The notes under the pieces: model-generated | Databases searched by the model: none | The model's input: the letters and a program-made list of their open reading frames with translations, nothing else | What the model was told of the DNA's origin: nothing | From: Streptomyces toyocaensis | GTDB lineage: Bacteria; Actinomycetota; Actinomycetes; Streptomycetales; Streptomycetaceae | DNA length: 64,000 nt | NCBI RefSeq assembly: GCF_000725125.1 | Contig: NZ_JFCB01000001.1 | Span: 186,001 to 250,000, forward strand | Reading direction: 5' to 3' | Made by a program: the position numbers and the translations under genes | Shown here: positions 1-8,133 of the stretch, piece by piece | Numbering within the stretch: the first letter of the stretch is position 1 | Layout of the letters: every line of letters starts with the position of its first letter

Positions 1-1
1 G

Positions 2-1045
2 GCGACGACGGTGTGGGAGGGCTACGTACTGCTGCACCTGCTGTCGCTGCACGGGCTCGCCGGCGTACCCGGGCAGGAGGAGACCGTCCGCAGCGGCCTG
101 CGGACCCTGCTGCGGTACCAGCGTGACGACGGCGGCTTCCCGTTCGTGGTGGACCTCCAGCACTGGTGCACGTCGACCGCCGGCATCGCGCTCGCCGCAG
201 CCGGTTCGCGCCCCGGCGTGCTGCGGGCCATGGCGGAGGCGCTGGTCGCCCACGAGGTCGACGAGTCGCAGCGCTCCCTGTGCCTCTCCCTCTCCCGCGG
301 TGAGCCGCTGGCGGACGGCTGGTCCTTCGGTCCCCGTGTGGCGCAGAACGACGTCGACTGCACCTCGTGCATCCTGGAGTTCCTGCACGGCGTCGACCCC
401 GTCGGCCACGGCGGCGCCGTGCGGCGCGGCGTGGACGCGCTGCTCGCCGTCCAGGGCGCCGACGGAGGGTTCCCCACCTATGTCGCCGGCGCCGCCTCCG
501 AGCCGTGCATGACCGCCGCGGCCGTCAACGCGCTCGCCCCGCACCCCTCCACCCGGCCGGCCCGGCAGCGTGCTCTGGCGTTCCTGGCCGGCAGCCAGCT
601 CCCGGACGGCGGATTCGAACCGGGGTGGAGCCGCAGCCGGCTGCACGCGATGTTCCGTGCGCGCCTCGCGGCCTGCACGGCCGGCCCGGACGACCACCGT
701 GCGGCCCGCATGGCCGAACGGATCGACCACTCGGTGCGTGAGACGCAGAACCCCGACGGCGGCTGGGGGATGCAGCCGGGCGATCCCAGCGACCCCATCA
801 GCACCGCCTACGGGCTGATCATCCTGTGCTACGGGACCGCGTCGCCGCCCGTCGGGCGCGCCCTGTCCTGGCTGCTCGCCCACCAGAACGCGGACGGCGG
901 CTACAGCGGCCCGCCCGACATGGTCGGCCCCCGCCCGTTCCCGTACCACATCCCGGTCCTGACCGACGCCCCCGTGCTCCTCGCGCTGGGGCACGTGCGC
1001 CACCGGGTGCAGGGCACGGCGACCCTGCTCAGAGACGTGGCATAG
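2..1045 (+). CDS. Prenyltransferase/squalene-oxidase-repeat protein, 5' truncated
   Basis: The reading frame is open to the window edge, so the N-terminus is missing; at least 347 residues are visible. Several QW-type motifs (DGGF, QNPDGGWG, QNADGGY) recur about every 50-70 residues, which is the alpha/alpha-barrel repeat of squalene-hopene cyclases, class II terpene cyclases and protein prenyltransferase subunits. No DxDD motif is in the visible part, so cyclase activity cannot be judged. It ends in front of a very strong hairpin and converges on the next gene. Family assignment is good; substrate is unknown. Confidence 0.75.
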   Translation, partial: ATTVWEGYVLLHLLSLHGLAGVPGQEETVRSGLRTLLRYQRDDGGFPFVVDLQHWCTSTAGIALAAAGSRPGVLRAMAEALVAHEVDESQRSLCLSLSRGEPLADGWSFGPRVAQNDVDCTSCILEFLHGVDPVGHGGAVRRGVDALLAVQGADGGFPTYVAGAASEPCMTAAAVNALAPHPSTRPARQRALAFLAGSQLPDGGFEPGWSRSRLHAMFRARLAACTAGPDDHRAARMAERIDHSVRETQNPDGGWGMQPGDPSDPISTAYGLIILCYGTASPPVGRALSWLLAHQNADGGYSGPPDMVGPRPFPYHIPVLTDAPVLLALGHVRHRVQGTATLLRDVA

Positions 1046-1077
1046 CGGCGGTACCACTCGCCGACAGGACACGACAT

Positions 1078-1119
1078 GCCGACTGCCGGCGAAGCCATCG
1101 GGCTTCGCCGGCAGTCGGC
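1078..1119. terminator. Bidirectional terminator hairpin
   Basis: A perfect 19-bp inverted repeat (arms 1078-1096 and 1101-1119) with a 4-nt ATCG loop lies between two convergent genes whose stop codons flank it. No T-tract is needed for Streptomyces terminators of this kind. Confidence 0.85.
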
Positions 1120-1137
1120 TGTGGACGGTGAGGAGGG

Positions 1138-2646
1138 TCAGCCGCCGTTCACCTTGCGCTGAACGTACTCGTAGGCGAGGTCGCCGATCTGCGGAGCGTA
1201 CTGGGACGCCGCCTCGATGGAGGCGCGGAAGTTCTGACCGCCCCAGAGACGGCTCTCACCGCATTCCCGGGCGAAGTCCGTCAGGCTGCTCCAGCGCAGC
1301 GTCATGTCCTCGGCCGGGGTGACTCCCGGCTCGACGAAGGAGGAGCCCTTGGCGACGGAGTGGGCGATGTTGAGCGTGTCCGTGCCGGTGAAACGCCGTG
1401 TCAGGTGGGCGAAGGCCAGGCACTCCGCGGCTTCCGCGGAGGGGTACTCGGGGTGGTCGGGAGCCTTGACCGGGTGGTCGGCGGGCCAGGCGTCCAGATA
1501 AGCCCGCCACTCGTCGCCCCTGAGGTCGTTGACGGTCCCCTCTCCGGGGCCGCCCCACGCCGTCACCTTCTTCTTCCCGTACAGGTGGCGGATGGCGCTG
1601 AACGGCCGGACCGAGTCGTACTTCCGCTTCAGGTGCCAGGTGGCGATGGAGAGATCGTAGAACCCGATGTCGCGCACGACGGTGTAGTGAATGGTCTTCT
1701 CGACGTCGTACCTTCCCCCGACGATGACCGGCACCGTACCGACGAGTCCGAAGGTGTCGAAGTTGCTGTTGAAGAGTTCAGCGGCCATCTTCCGGCGGTC
1801 GTCCAGGAGCGCCGATGCCCTGAGAACCTCGTCGGCCTGTCGTTTGTAGGCCGTGTGGTGGTGGTGGTTGCTCTTCCACGGGGGAGACACCTTGAACCGG
1901 GTGGGACTGTCGTACGTGAACGGTTTGACCCGGCCGAAGTGCGGAGTGGCGAACTTCTGGACGGTGAAGACACCGTTCTTCTCGAACGTGTTCGGCTGCC
2001 AGCGGGACGGGTCGCGGAGCTTTTCCGCGCTGTTGACCGGCCTGTATCCCGTGTAGTCGGCGTAGGGCTGCCGGTTGTACTGCCGGCCGCCTGCCGTGCC
2101 GTCGCGGTTGGTTCCGTCGTTCTTCCTGGCCGCGAAGGCGTTCTTGGCGGCCAGAATGCCTATACCGCTCGGTGTGGTGGGGTCCGCTTCGGTGTTGTCG
2201 GGATCGAGGCCCGCCGATTGCATCATCTCCCGCCACTTGGGCTTGTGTTCCGGGTAGAGCACGTTCAGCGAGGTGAAGGCGGAGTACATGACGGCGATGT
2301 TCTTGTTGCGTGTCGTGTGTTCGGAGACCGGTCGCCGGCCGAGGTCCGAAAAGATGCCCACCGCTGTCGGGTGGTACGGAGCAATGGCGTCGAACCACGG
2401 CACCTCCAGCAAAATGGTGGAGTCCCTGTTCACCGGACTGCTGCCCGTGTTGTTCGCGCGTGAGACCGCGGCGAGCTTCATGTAGATGATCCCGGTCACG
2501 GCATTCCCGTGATCGAAGTCGAAGCCCGCCGCCTGCTGCGGTGACGCGGTCACAGCACTGGTCAGTGATCCGGTCAGGGCCGTGGCGGTGGCGATGGCCA
2601 TCGCGTACCTCAGACGCCGACTCCGCGGCCGCCGTGCATGGGTCAC
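1138..2646 (-). CDS. Secreted vanadium-haloperoxidase/PAP2-like protein with altered active site
   Basis: A 502-residue protein with an N-terminal export signal (Arg-rich start, hydrophobic 14-34). The start is GTG at 2646 with GGAG eight bases upstream. The C-terminal half carries vanadate-haloperoxidase-like motifs: K340-x6-R347-P, PEYPS (399-403) and SR-x3-G-x-N (465-472). Key differences: the usual PSGH is PSAE, so the acid-base His is Glu405, and the vanadate-ligating His is Asn472. A natural His4 run lies at 261-264. Codon use is visibly more A/T-rich than in the neighbours, suggesting transfer. It may be a non-haloperoxidase member of the superfamily or catalytically inactive. Confidence 0.75.
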   Translation of the reverse strand: MTHARRPRSRRLRYAMAIATATALTGSLTSAVTASPQQAAGFDFDHGNAVTGIIYMKLAAVSRANNTGSSPVNRDSTILLEVPWFDAIAPYHPTAVGIFSDLGRRPVSEHTTRNKNIAVMYSAFTSLNVLYPEHKPKWREMMQSAGLDPDNTEADPTTPSGIGILAAKNAFAARKNDGTNRDGTAGGRQYNRQPYADYTGYRPVNSAEKLRDPSRWQPNTFEKNGVFTVQKFATPHFGRVKPFTYDSPTRFKVSPPWKSNHHHHTAYKRQADEVLRASALLDDRRKMAAELFNSNFDTFGLVGTVPVIVGGRYDVEKTIHYTVVRDIGFYDLSIATWHLKRKYDSVRPFSAIRHLYGKKKVTAWGGPGEGTVNDLRGDEWRAYLDAWPADHPVKAPDHPEYPSAEAAECLAFAHLTRRFTGTDTLNIAHSVAKGSSFVEPGVTPAEDMTLRWSSLTDFARECGESRLWGGQNFRASIEAASQYAPQIGDLAYEYVQRKVNGG

Positions 2647-2866
2647 CGGAATTCTCCATTCAGTCGACTTGCGAGTCCTCAGAGGTCGCCGGCGGAAAGG
2701 ATGGGGTTTTTTCGAGCGCAGAATTTGACCGCACGGTAACGTGATCTCTGTCGCACTGAAATTAGTTGACTCGTCCCGCGCTCGGCCACTGCTCCTTCTG
2801 GTAGTCGGGACTACTCATGTTGGAGGTGGGCGGGTATTGCCCGCAGCCACGGCCGCGGACGACAAT

Positions 2867-2899
2867 GTGCCCTGGAAGCGGTCATCGCTTCCAGGGCAC
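2867..2899. terminator. Terminator hairpin after the sensor kinase gene
   Basis: A perfect 14-bp stem (2867-2880 with 2886-2899) and a 5-nt loop lie 16 bases beyond the stop codon of the minus-strand kinase gene. Confidence 0.8.
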
Positions 2900-2914
2900 T
2901 CCCACCGCGCGCGG

Positions 2915-4150
2915 TCAGAGGCGCGACCCGGTCGGCGCGAGGGGCAGGCGTGCGGTCACCTCGAACCCCCCGCCGGGTGTCGGCTCGGCGTTGAAGTCTC
3001 CGCCGAGCAGCTGACAGCGCTCGCGCATGCCCAGGATCCCGCGGCCGGTCCTGGCTGCCGGTGTGCCCGTGCCGTTGACGGACGGCCGGAGCGCAGGGCC
3101 GCCACGGGGACCGGGGCGCCCCTGGTCGGTGACTCGGATCTCCAGATGGTCGATCCCCGGGTTCACCGCGACCGTCACCCGGGTCGGGCCCGTGTGCCGG
3201 ATGATGTTGGTGATCGACTCCTGCAGGATGCGGTAGGCGGCACTGTCCACCGCGCTCGGCAGCGGCTCCGCGGGCGGGTCGACCTCCAGCGTGAGGTCCA
3301 GTCCGGCGGCGCGCGCCTCGACGGTGAGGTCGTCGATCTGTTCCAGGCTGGCGTGCGGCACCGGGTCGTCGTTGTCGCCCCGGAGAACGCCGAGGATGGC
3401 TCGCATCTCCTGCAGCGTCCGCGAACTCGTCTGCTCGATGGTCCGCAGCGCCTCACGCGCCTGCTCCGGCCGCTTGTCGAGCACGTGCGCGGTGACCCCG
3501 GACTGTACGTTGATGATCGCTATGGCGTGAGCGACGGTGTCGTGGACCTCGCGCGCGATCCGCAGCCGCTCGGCGTCGACCCGCGCGCGTGCCTCCTCCT
3601 CCCGGGTCCGCTCCGCCAGCTCCGCACGCAGCTCCGCCTCGGCCGCGATGACCCGCCGGGACCTGACGGATTCGCCGAGCGTGACGCTCATGACCGACAC
3701 ACCGATGCGGAAGAAGACCCAGCCGATGGCCTCGCGCGGCTCCACGTCGGCGGCCGCGTACAGCCACCCGGCGGCCAGGACCGCGGTACCGGTGCCGGCG
3801 ATGGCCAGTGACCGGCGCCCGTCACCGTAGGCGGCGAGGCTGTACAGGGCGACCAGGAGTCCGAGCCAGCCGTACCCGTCGGGGAACTCGAGGAGGTAGT
3901 AGGCCAGGCTGGCGACCGCGGCCGTGGCGAACGCCGCGACCGGCCACAGCCGGCGGACGGCCACGACGAGACCGCCCACGACCAGCAGGGCGAACCCGAG
4001 GTGTCCGAGGTCGGAGAGCGGACGCTGTTCCGTCCCCCTGGCGGCGGCGAGGACGACCGTGCCCTGCACCTGCATCACGGTGACGAAGAGCGCCAGCAGC
4101 AGATCTTGGGCCGGTACCCGCAGGGATGACGACCCGGGGCGGATTCTCAT
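2915..4150 (-). CDS. NarL-family sensor histidine kinase
   Basis: A 411-residue membrane kinase. Residues about 15-160 hold some five to six membrane segments with no large extracellular sensor domain. A coiled stretch (165-195) leads into the HisKA_3 dimerisation domain with the phospho-acceptor in REVHDTVAH (His203). The HATPase region has the N-box (QESITNIIRH) and G-box (GRGILGMRER). It resembles DesK/LiaS-type kinases that sense membrane state. No response regulator is adjacent; the nearest NarL-type regulator is about 5.8 kb away on the same strand. It is divergent from the MMPL exporter, whose expression it might influence. Confidence 0.9.
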   Translation of the reverse strand: MRIRPGSSSLRVPAQDLLLALFVTVMQVQGTVVLAAARGTEQRPLSDLGHLGFALLVVGGLVVAVRRLWPVAAFATAAVASLAYYLLEFPDGYGWLGLLVALYSLAAYGDGRRSLAIAGTGTAVLAAGWLYAAADVEPREAIGWVFFRIGVSVMSVTLGESVRSRRVIAAEAELRAELAERTREEEARARVDAERLRIAREVHDTVAHAIAIINVQSGVTAHVLDKRPEQAREALRTIEQTSSRTLQEMRAILGVLRGDNDDPVPHASLEQIDDLTVEARAAGLDLTLEVDPPAEPLPSAVDSAAYRILQESITNIIRHTGPTRVTVAVNPGIDHLEIRVTDQGRPGPRGGPALRPSVNGTGTPAARTGRGILGMRERCQLLGGDFNAEPTPGGGFEVTARLPLAPTGSRL

Positions 4151-4382
4151 GCCGCGATCCTAATGTCCGGGACGGCGCCCGACGCTCCGCTTCGAGGCGC
4201 GATCCACTACGTCGAAAGGCGCGGCGCGCCGCAGCCGGTTACGCCCGATTGCGTAGGCACCGCCATCCGTCGTCAGAGGCGGAGCCGCCCCGCGCACGGC
4301 ACGATCGCCGTGGTGACCGATCGACCGCACCCATGCCGAGATGCGAGCCGTGCCGCGAGGCTCGACGACTGAGGAGCAGATG

Positions 4383-6563
4383 ATGACGACAACCGAGTCT
4401 CCACGTGCGGACGGGGCCCTGGCGGGACTGGGGCGCTTCTGTTTCCGCCGCCGCCGCCTGGTCCTCCTGACGTGGGTCATCGGTGTGATCGCCGTGGCGT
4501 TCGTCGGCTTCGGCTACGGCGCCGCCCCCGACAACGACTTCTCCGGCGGAGACTCGCAGTCGGCCAAGGCGCAGAAGCTGATGGCGCAGCACTTCCCGCA
4601 GGAACAGGGCGACAGGCTCACCCTCGCGATCAGGGCCGACAAGGGGATCGACGATCCCGCCGCGCGGCAGAAGATCGAGAAAACCATCGCCGGGCTCGCC
4701 GACTCGGCCGTCACCGGACCGGTGATCTCGCCGTACCAGGACGCGAAACTGGTGACGGAGGATCGCCGCATTGCCCGCACCACCATCCCGCTGAGCGACA
4801 AGGAGGTGGAGAAGACCGAGGTCAAGCCCTTGGTGGACTTGGTCAAGGACGCCTCGGACGACAGCGTCACGCTGGCGCTGGGCGGCTACATGGCGGAGAA
4901 GGCCGAGACGCCTCCGCAGGGCCCGGCCGAGAGCGTGGGCATCCTGGCAGCGGCAGTGATCCTGTTCATCGCCTTCGGGTCACTGGTGGCCATGGGCCTG
5001 CCGATCGTCACCGCCCTCCTGGCCATCGTGGGCGGCCTGGCGCTGATGAAGCTGGTGGCGCACCTGGTCCCCGCGCCGGACTTCACGATGGTCTTCGGCG
5101 CGATGATCGGGCTCGGCGTCGGCATCGACTACGCCCTGTTCATCGTGACCCGCTACAAGGACGCGCTCCGGGAGGGCGACGACCCCGAGGGCGCCACCGT
5201 CAAGGCCATCACCACCGCCGGTCACGCGGTGCTGTTCGCCGGCACGACCGTGGTCATCGCGTTGATGGGTCTGGTCGTCATGGGGCAGCGGCTGATGACC
5301 GGGGTGGCCGTCGCCACGTCGCTCACGGTGCTGGTGACGATGATCGCCGCGGTGACCCTGCTGCCCGCCTTCCTCGGCTTCACCGGATACAGGATCAACT
5401 CGCTGCGCCTGCCTCGTCGCGCCTCCCGCCGGAACCGCGAGGCGAGTGCGCCGGCCGAGGCACGCCCCACGTTCGCCGAGCGCTGGGCCGGCGTGGTGCA
5501 GCGCAGGCCGCTGATCGCCGCACTCCTCGCAGGCGCGAGCCTGCTGGTGCTGGCCATCCCCATGCTGTCGATGCGGCTGAGCCAGCCCGACGCCAGCGTG
5601 CAGCCCCATGACAGAAGCAGCTACATCTCGTACGAGATCCTCTCCGACGGGTTCGGCCCGGGCTACGGAGCCCCCCTCGTCTTCGCCACCGAGGTCGGCT
5701 CCAAGGACGCCGATCTGCGTCCCGTCGTCGAGGCGGTCAGCAGGACGGAGGGCATCGCCTACGCCACACCACCCCGGGTCAGTGAGGACGGACGGGCGGC
5801 CACCTTCACCGCCTTCCCCACGACCGGGTACCAGGACGAGGCGACCGCCGACCTGGTGCACGAGCTCCGTGACGACGTGCTGCCGGGGACCCCGGGCGGT
5901 GAACAGGTCCTCGTCGGTGGACCGAACGCCAGCACCATCGACGTGGCCGAAGAGTCCGGTTCGCGCCTGCCGTTGATGATCGCGGTCGTCGTGGCGATGT
6001 CCATGGTGCTGCTCATCGCGCTGGTCCGGTCGGTCACCATCGCCCTGCAGGCCGCCGTGATGAACCTGCTGTCGATCGGCGCCGCCTACGGCGTCGTGGT
6101 CGCGGTCGTGCAGTGGGGCTGGTTCGGTCCGGCCCTCGGCTTCCCCACCGCCATGCCGGTCACCACCTGGGTCCCCATGATGATGTTCCCGGTCCTCTTC
6201 GGCCTGTCGATGGACTATCAGGTGTTCCTCATCTCCCGCGTCCGCGAGGAATACGAGCGAACCGGCGACACCCGCGAGGCCGTCGCCCGGGGGCTGGCGC
6301 GGACCGCCAAGGTGATCACGGCCGCGGCAGCCATCATGATCGCCGTCTTCACCACCTCCCTGCTCGGCCCCGACGTCGCGGTCAAGCAGGGAGGCCTGGG
6401 CATGGCGGTCGCCGTGCTCATCGACGCCACCATCGTCCGGATGGTGTTCGTCCCCGCGGTGATGGAGCTGTGCGGCAAGGCCAACTGGTGGATGCCCGGA
6501 CGCCGGGCACCGAAGACGGCCTCGGAATCCCCCGCCGAGGTCGAGGAGGGGGTCAGGGTCTGA
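4383..6563 (+). CDS. MMPL/RND-family membrane transporter
   Basis: An inner-membrane exporter of the MMPL type, about 726 residues. There are two homologous halves: one membrane segment near residues 20-40, a periplasmic-type loop, five segments (about 190-350), then a second segment, loop and five-segment block (about 525-695). Conserved glycine-rich and GxxxDY-like membrane motifs (GLGVGIDYALF, FGLSMDYQVFL) mark the proton-relay regions. ATG 4383 was chosen over 4341 because GAGGAG (4371-4376) lies six bases upstream. Family members export lipids, antibiotics or siderophores; the substrate here cannot be read from sequence. A hairpin follows the stop. Confidence 0.92.
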   Translation: MTTTESPRADGALAGLGRFCFRRRRLVLLTWVIGVIAVAFVGFGYGAAPDNDFSGGDSQSAKAQKLMAQHFPQEQGDRLTLAIRADKGIDDPAARQKIEKTIAGLADSAVTGPVISPYQDAKLVTEDRRIARTTIPLSDKEVEKTEVKPLVDLVKDASDDSVTLALGGYMAEKAETPPQGPAESVGILAAAVILFIAFGSLVAMGLPIVTALLAIVGGLALMKLVAHLVPAPDFTMVFGAMIGLGVGIDYALFIVTRYKDALREGDDPEGATVKAITTAGHAVLFAGTTVVIALMGLVVMGQRLMTGVAVATSLTVLVTMIAAVTLLPAFLGFTGYRINSLRLPRRASRRNREASAPAEARPTFAERWAGVVQRRPLIAALLAGASLLVLAIPMLSMRLSQPDASVQPHDRSSYISYEILSDGFGPGYGAPLVFATEVGSKDADLRPVVEAVSRTEGIAYATPPRVSEDGRAATFTAFPTTGYQDEATADLVHELRDDVLPGTPGGEQVLVGGPNASTIDVAEESGSRLPLMIAVVVAMSMVLLIALVRSVTIALQAAVMNLLSIGAAYGVVVAVVQWGWFGPALGFPTAMPVTTWVPMMMFPVLFGLSMDYQVFLISRVREEYERTGDTREAVARGLARTAKVITAAAAIMIAVFTTSLLGPDVAVKQGGLGMAVAVLIDATIVRMVFVPAVMELCGKANWWMPGRRAPKTASESPAEVEEGVRV

Positions 6564-6569
6564 CCCCCC

Positions 6570-6608
6570 GCCGGTCCGGATCCAGCGCCACGCGGGATCC
6601 GGACCGGC
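6570..6608 (+). terminator. Terminator hairpin after the MMPL gene
   Basis: A 14-bp perfect stem (6570-6583 with 6595-6608) and an 11-nt loop begin 6 bases after the stop codon and separate this gene from the next one. Confidence 0.75.
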
Positions 6609-6664
6609 ACCCCGCCGTACCCGCGCAGTCGCCGACACCCGTCCAGCACTCGAAAGGAAGTCCG

Positions 6665-7072
6665 ATGTCCGTCCGTCGCTTGCTCCTTGCCGCACCGGCA
6701 GCCCTGCTCGCCCTGCCGGCGCTCGCCGCACCGGCGGCAGCCGCACAGGTCTCGATCGCCCAGGACGACAGCGGCGGCGGGCGGGGCGTGTCCGTCGTGG
6801 CCCTGCTGCTGGCCCTGGCCGGCGTGGTCGCCGGCGTGCTGGCGCTGCGCTCCGCCGGGCGGGCCGACGGAGGGAAGGGGCCGGGCGCGGCCTTCGCCGC
6901 CGTGGGCCTCGGCCTCGTCGGCGCCGTCGTCGGCGGTGTCGCGCTGGCCGGCTCCGACGCCGGCGTCGGCACCGGGAACGGGCAGGGCGGGGCCATGGTC
7001 GCCGTGGTGCTGGCGGTGGTCGGCATCGTCGTCGGCGGTCTGGCGCTGGCCCGTTCACGGCGCACCGCCTGA
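6665..7072 (+). CDS. Small membrane protein, DUF6223-like
   Basis: A 135-residue protein started at ATG 6665 behind AAAGGAAG. It has an Ala-rich signal-type N-terminus (about residues 8-30) and three hydrophobic segments, the last two separated by a GTGNG-type loop and ending in LARSRR. This pattern matches Streptomyces DUF6223 proteins as I remember them. The function is unknown. A hairpin separates it from the MMPL gene upstream and another from the gene downstream. Confidence 0.7.
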   Translation: MSVRRLLLAAPAALLALPALAAPAAAAQVSIAQDDSGGGRGVSVVALLLALAGVVAGVLALRSAGRADGGKGPGAAFAAVGLGLVGAVVGGVALAGSDAGVGTGNGQGGAMVAVVLAVVGIVVGGLALARSRRTA

Positions 7073-7099
7073 CCCTTCAGGGACCGGTTCCCCTCACCT

Positions 7100-7133
7100 C
7101 GCCCCGGCCGCCACCCATGTGGCGGCCGGGGCG
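7100..7133. terminator. Bidirectional terminator hairpin
   Basis: A perfect 14-bp stem (7100-7113 with 7120-7133) with a 6-nt loop lies between the convergent DUF6223-like and VOC genes. Confidence 0.82.
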
Positions 7134-7162
7134 ACGCCGTTCGGCCGGCGCCCTCGCACCGC

Positions 7163-7558
7163 TCAGCGGCGCTCTGCCGGGGTGAACAGCTCGACGAGGT
7201 TGCCCGCGGGGTCGGCCAGCAGCAACTGGCGTCCGCCGGGGCCCGAGACGATGTCGCCGCGGAGCACCACACCCGCTTGCCGCAGCCGTTCCCGCTCGGC
7301 CTCGAGGTCGTCGACGACCAGGTGGATGCGGTTGCGCCCGCAGCCGGCGGCGTCCTTTGGCGTGGCGCGCGCTCCCGAGCTGGTCGGGCCGGACAGCAAC
7401 AGCCGCAGGGGACCGCGTACGACGTCGGCGAACGCGGGCGGGAACGCGTTGAGCACCGTGAAGCCCAGGTGCGTGGTGTAGAAGTCGATCGCCGCCCGGA
7501 CGTCGTCGACGATGTAGCGGACGCTCGCCAGGGCGCCCTCGCTCTCGTTACCGGTCAT
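7163..7558 (-). CDS. VOC-family (glyoxalase/dioxygenase-fold) protein
   Basis: A 131-residue single VOC domain pair. The start ATG at 7558 has AGGAGA just upstream, which rules out the longer reading. The two beta-alpha-beta-beta-beta modules are visible (VRYIVDDVRAAIDFY; IHLVVDDLEAERERLR), and the C-terminal module ends in PAGNLVELF with the usual Glu metal ligand; the His of IHLVV is the likely partner ligand. Such stand-alone proteins include glyoxalase-like enzymes and antibiotic-sequestering proteins. No substrate can be assigned. Confidence 0.85.
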   Translation of the reverse strand: MTGNESEGALASVRYIVDDVRAAIDFYTTHLGFTVLNAFPPAFADVVRGPLRLLLSGPTSSGARATPKDAAGCGRNRIHLVVDDLEAERERLRQAGVVLRGDIVSGPGGRQLLLADPAGNLVELFTPAERR

Positions 7559-7690
7559 ACGGCATCTCCTTGCGGCGGTGGTCGCGGAGTGCGCGGTGAG
7601 GCGGGAACGTCCCCCCGCGGGCAGGTCGACGGCCAGAGCATAGGCCGCGTCCACCCCGCGCGGCGGCGCGCCATTCGGTCACGGCACGCG

Positions 7691-7748
7691 GGAATCCCGT
7701 GAATGGGCCATGCGCCCGTGGGTGCCGAGACCCGAGAGTGCTGTACCG
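7691..7748 (+). promoter_or_regulatory. Promoter-like element shared with 25576-25631 (copy A)
   Basis: The stretch begins GGAATCCCGTGAATGGG and ends in GTACCG, and is nearly identical to a stretch ahead of the flavin monooxygenase gene at 25763: the first 23 bases differ at one position, and a second block, CCGAGA(G/C)TGC(T)GTACCG, follows after a variable middle. It lies about 50 bases before ATG 7798. Conservation of both blocks and their spacing suggests a promoter plus regulator or sigma-factor site. Confidence 0.55.
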
Positions 7749-7797
7749 CGCACACATGACGTCGTCGTCACTACGGCGTTCTCATAGCGGAGGTGTC

Positions 7798-8133
7798 ATG
7801 GGCACGATCGACCAGACAGCGGACGGTGACCGCTACGTCTCGTTGCACAACAGTCCCGAGTTCAGGGCGCTGCGGCGTCAATCGCATACCTTCACCGCCT
7901 GGGCGGGCGTCGTCTTCTACGGGTGGTGGTTCCTCGTCATCCTGCTCGCCGCCTTCGCGCCGGGCTTCTACCGGCAGGGCCTCGTCGGTCCGATCAACGT
8001 GGGCCTGCTGTTCGTGTTCGTGTCGTTCAACCTGGTGGTGGTGGTCTCCTCGGCCTACATGCGCTTCGCCCGCACGCGGCTGGACCCCCTCGGTGACCGG
8101 GTCCGGGCGAACCTGGAAGGAGACCTTCGATGA
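7798..8133 (+). CDS. DUF485 small membrane protein, symporter partner
   Basis: A 111-residue protein with two membrane segments (about 37-60 and 70-92) and the DUF485 pattern around residues 15-100. The start is ATG 7798 behind GGAGGTG. The stop overlaps the next start (ATGA), so the two genes are translationally coupled. In many bacteria DUF485 proteins (YjcH type) accompany acetate/cation symporters (ActP type), and that pairing is seen here. Confidence 0.9.
   Translation: MGTIDQTADGDRYVSLHNSPEFRALRRQSHTFTAWAGVVFYGWWFLVILLAAFAPGFYRQGLVGPINVGLLFVFVSFNLVVVVSSAYMRFARTRLDPLGDRVRANLEGDLR

Noticed and set aside
261..1045. Idea that the prenyltransferase-repeat gene belongs to the aminobenzoate cluster (as terpene part of a platensimycin-like compound)
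   Set aside because: More than 12 kb of unrelated genes and several terminators separate them, and no terpene or CoA-linked diterpenoid genes are in the window.
1864..1875. His4 run in the haloperoxidase-like protein as an engineered tag
   Set aside because: Only four residues, internal, and in a natural codon context.
2801..2814. GTAGTC-GG-GACTAC palindrome resembling the cluster operator
   Set aside because: The half-sites run in a different order (GTAGTC/GACTAC rather than CTACTCG/CGAGTAG), and the gene nearby is not related to the cluster.
4980..7058. Minus-strand open frame opposite the MMPL gene
   Set aside because: A high-GC shadow; the MMPL gene has membrane motifs and a ribosome-binding site, and this frame has neither.
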